NCBI GenBank assembly: GCA_016839385.1
Contig: JAEOUK010000567.1
Coordinates: 1 to 6,047, forward strand
From: Promethearchaeota archaeon
GTDB taxonomy: Archaea > Asgardarchaeota > Lokiarchaeia > Sigynarchaeales > MK-D1
Direction of reading: 5' to 3'
Length of the DNA: 6,047 nt
The notes beneath the pieces were generated by a model. That model saw only the letters and a list, made by a program, of their open reading frames with translations. It made no database searches and had not been told where the DNA came from. Position 1 is the stretch's first letter, and every line of letters starts with the position of its first letter. Of the stretch, positions 4,655 to 6,047 are shown piece after piece. A program made the position numbers and the translations under genes.

Positions 4655-6047
4655 TTGACATATATCAAGCGTGTAGTAATGACTGGGTTCAAATCCTTTG
4701 GGGAAAAAACAGTTTCCATTAAGTTAGCTCCTGGATTTACCTGTATCATAGGACCTAATGGAGCTGGAAAATCAAATGTAATTGATGCATTGTGTTTTGC
4801 ATTAGGTAGAGTCAGTAAGAAAACAATGCGAGCAAAAGCTCTAAAAGATTTAATCTTTGCTGGTACAAAATCTCTTAAACCTGCAACATCCGCAACCGTG
4901 AAATTATATTTTGATAATTCCAATAGAGAGTTTCCCTATGATAGTGATGAAATCGAGGTAGCGAGAAATGTTAAAGTCAAAGGAGGCTCAAAATTTACCT
5001 TAAACGGTGTAACTTCCACTCGCGAACAAATATTAAATGTACTCGCTCAAGCTAATATTGATCCTGATGGTTCAAATCAATTTGTTTTGCAAGGCAAGAT
5101 TGTTGAGTTAACACATATGAATGTTATCGATCGGCGAAAATTTATTGAAACTTTAATCGGGTTGGAAAAATACGATAATATGAAAGAATCTACATTCAAA
5201 GAATTAGAAAAAGCTGATCGTGATTTGGGTAAATTTGAAGCAATCTTCAAAGAAGTAACCAGTCAAATGAAGAAATATGAGAAAGAGAAAAATGACGCTT
5301 TGAGATGGAAGGAACTTGATGATAAATTAAAACTTCTAAATGCTGAACTAATTGCATTGAAGATAGAAAAGCTTCGCAATGAAGAAAAGGAATTAGAAAT
5401 AAAAATTGATGAAATATCTGTTTTAATTAAAGATCTCGAACAAAAACGTGATCGGCAGAAAGAGAAGATTGAACAAGAAAATCTTGTTATGTCTCAATTG
5501 GAAGAAAGATTAGGAGAGAAAAACACCGAAAGGGAAACTATTGAGGAAGATTTATCTAGTTTAAAATCAGAACTTTCTGCTAGAGAAACTGAAATAAAAT
5601 TAGCTAAAGATAGCATAACCAAATTGGAAGAACGGAAGGAAAAATTACTCAATCAACAAGAACCCCTTGAAGGAGACCAAACCTACGATGAGTTAATCGA
5701 GATTTGCAGAAAAGAAATTGAGGATTTAAAAAATCAGATTAAAGAGAAACAAACCTTAGAAGATGATACTTATACTGCTATAAAGGAAAAAGAATCGGAA
5801 ATTTCTGCGATAGATGAAGAAAAAAGTAACATAAAATCAGATATTTCTAATCTGAAACAGGAAATTTCTTCAAATAACGCTGAAATTAAAATATTGAAAG
5901 AAAACATTAAGAAATATAAAGAAACTCTGAAAGAAACAAAAGAAGATTTGAAATCTTTAAAGAAAGGCAAAGATAGTATTGAGGAAGCTGTTCAAGAGGC
6001 TCAAAACGAACTTAACACAATTGATGAACGAATTCAAGCACTGAAAA
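4655..6047 (+). CDS. smc: SMC chromosome segregation ATPase, N-terminal 464 residues (cut by window end)
   Basis: SMC dimers form a ring-shaped ATPase that organises and separates chromosomes, with ScpA/ScpB-type partners. The start is placed at TTG 4655, giving MTYIKRVVMTGFKSFGEKTV, the usual SMC N-terminus; the ATG at 4679 would remove the first strand, and the TTG has a good Shine-Dalgarno site. An in-frame stop at 4619-4621 bounds the frame. The head half shows Walker A GPNGAGKSN (33-41), the arginine-finger region R59 before DLIFAG, and a Q-loop in NQFVLQGKIVEL (Q146). The region that usually reads like ERRxxIxExAGxxEYD is DRRKFIETLIGLEKYD (159-174), somewhat divergent. From about residue 180 to the edge the protein is charged, Glu/Lys-rich coiled coil, broken near residues 340-350 (QEPLEGDQTY). 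The frame is open through the last base. The hinge, second coil and Walker B head (about 700 more residues) lie outside. GFKSFG and the Q-loop context favour SMC over Rad50. Confidence 0.95.
   Translation, partial: MTYIKRVVMTGFKSFGEKTVSIKLAPGFTCIIGPNGAGKSNVIDALCFALGRVSKKTMRAKALKDLIFAGTKSLKPATSATVKLYFDNSNREFPYDSDEIEVARNVKVKGGSKFTLNGVTSTREQILNVLAQANIDPDGSNQFVLQGKIVELTHMNVIDRRKFIETLIGLEKYDNMKESTFKELEKADRDLGKFEAIFKEVTSQMKKYEKEKNDALRWKELDDKLKLLNAELIALKIEKLRNEEKELEIKIDEISVLIKDLEQKRDRQKEKIEQENLVMSQLEERLGEKNTERETIEEDLSSLKSELSARETEIKLAKDSITKLEERKEKLLNQQEPLEGDQTYDELIEICRKEIEDLKNQIKEKQTLEDDTYTAIKEKESEISAIDEEKSNIKSDISNLKQEISSNNAEIKILKENIKKYKETLKETKEDLKSLKKGKDSIEEAVQEAQNELNTIDERIQALK

Noticed and set aside
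4552..4923. 123-codon open frame on the minus strand
   Set aside because: It lies opposite the clearly coding SMC head domain (Walker A and R-loop), and its translation resembles no family.
5770..5970. 66-codon minus-strand frame rich in Phe and Ser, looking like a membrane protein
   Set aside because: It is the antisense image of Glu/Lys/Ile-rich SMC coiled coil; GAA and AAA codons read backwards as TTC and TTT.

Overview
This is an AT-rich archaeal chromosome segment of ordinary core genes. Its archaeal origin rests on several features together: the archaea-specific coenzyme A enzymes pantoate kinase and phosphopantothenate synthetase, an aRF1/eRF1-type release factor with NIKS and GGQ motifs, a RimI/Ard1-like N-acetyltransferase, a DUF2116-type zinc-ribbon membrane protein, and a leucine tRNA with a 37/38 intron cut at a bulge-helix-bulge-like junction. 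An SMC gene argues against typical Sulfolobales-like Crenarchaeota. The small protein before SMC looks like the eukaryotic proteasome assembly chaperones PAC3/PAC4, which would suit an Asgard archaeon. That lineage call is only inference.

Layout. At the left edge, the 3' part of a pantoate kinase gene (+) overlaps by 6 bp, tail to tail, with prf1 (-), which encodes release factor aRF1. A 134-bp divergent spacer with TATA-like elements separates prf1 from a plus-strand series. That series is PPS (4-phosphopantoate--beta-alanine ligase), a RimI/Naa10-like acetyltransferase, a small zinc-ribbon protein with one membrane segment, intron-containing tRNA-Leu(CAA) followed by a T7 terminator, a 122-residue PAC3/4-like protein with its own TATA-like promoter, and the first 464 codons of SMC, which runs off the right edge.

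Functional links. Pantoate kinase and PPS catalyse consecutive steps of archaeal CoA synthesis (pantoate to 4-phosphopantoate to 4'-phosphopantothenate) and are split here by the inverted prf1. Release factor, N-terminal acetyltransferase, tRNA and the putative proteasome chaperone belong to protein synthesis, maturation and turnover. SMC belongs to chromosome organisation.

Two start-site points matter. The SMC gene probably begins at a TTG (4655) behind the only convincing Shine-Dalgarno site in the window. The prf1 and PPS starts are better placed at internal ATGs (2107 and 2242) than at the TTG codons just upstream.

I see no mobile element, CRISPR array, defence system or clearly new multi-gene system. 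The observations most worth following up are the PAC3/4-like protein and a decoy copy of the anticodon-stem pairing partner inside the tRNA intron.
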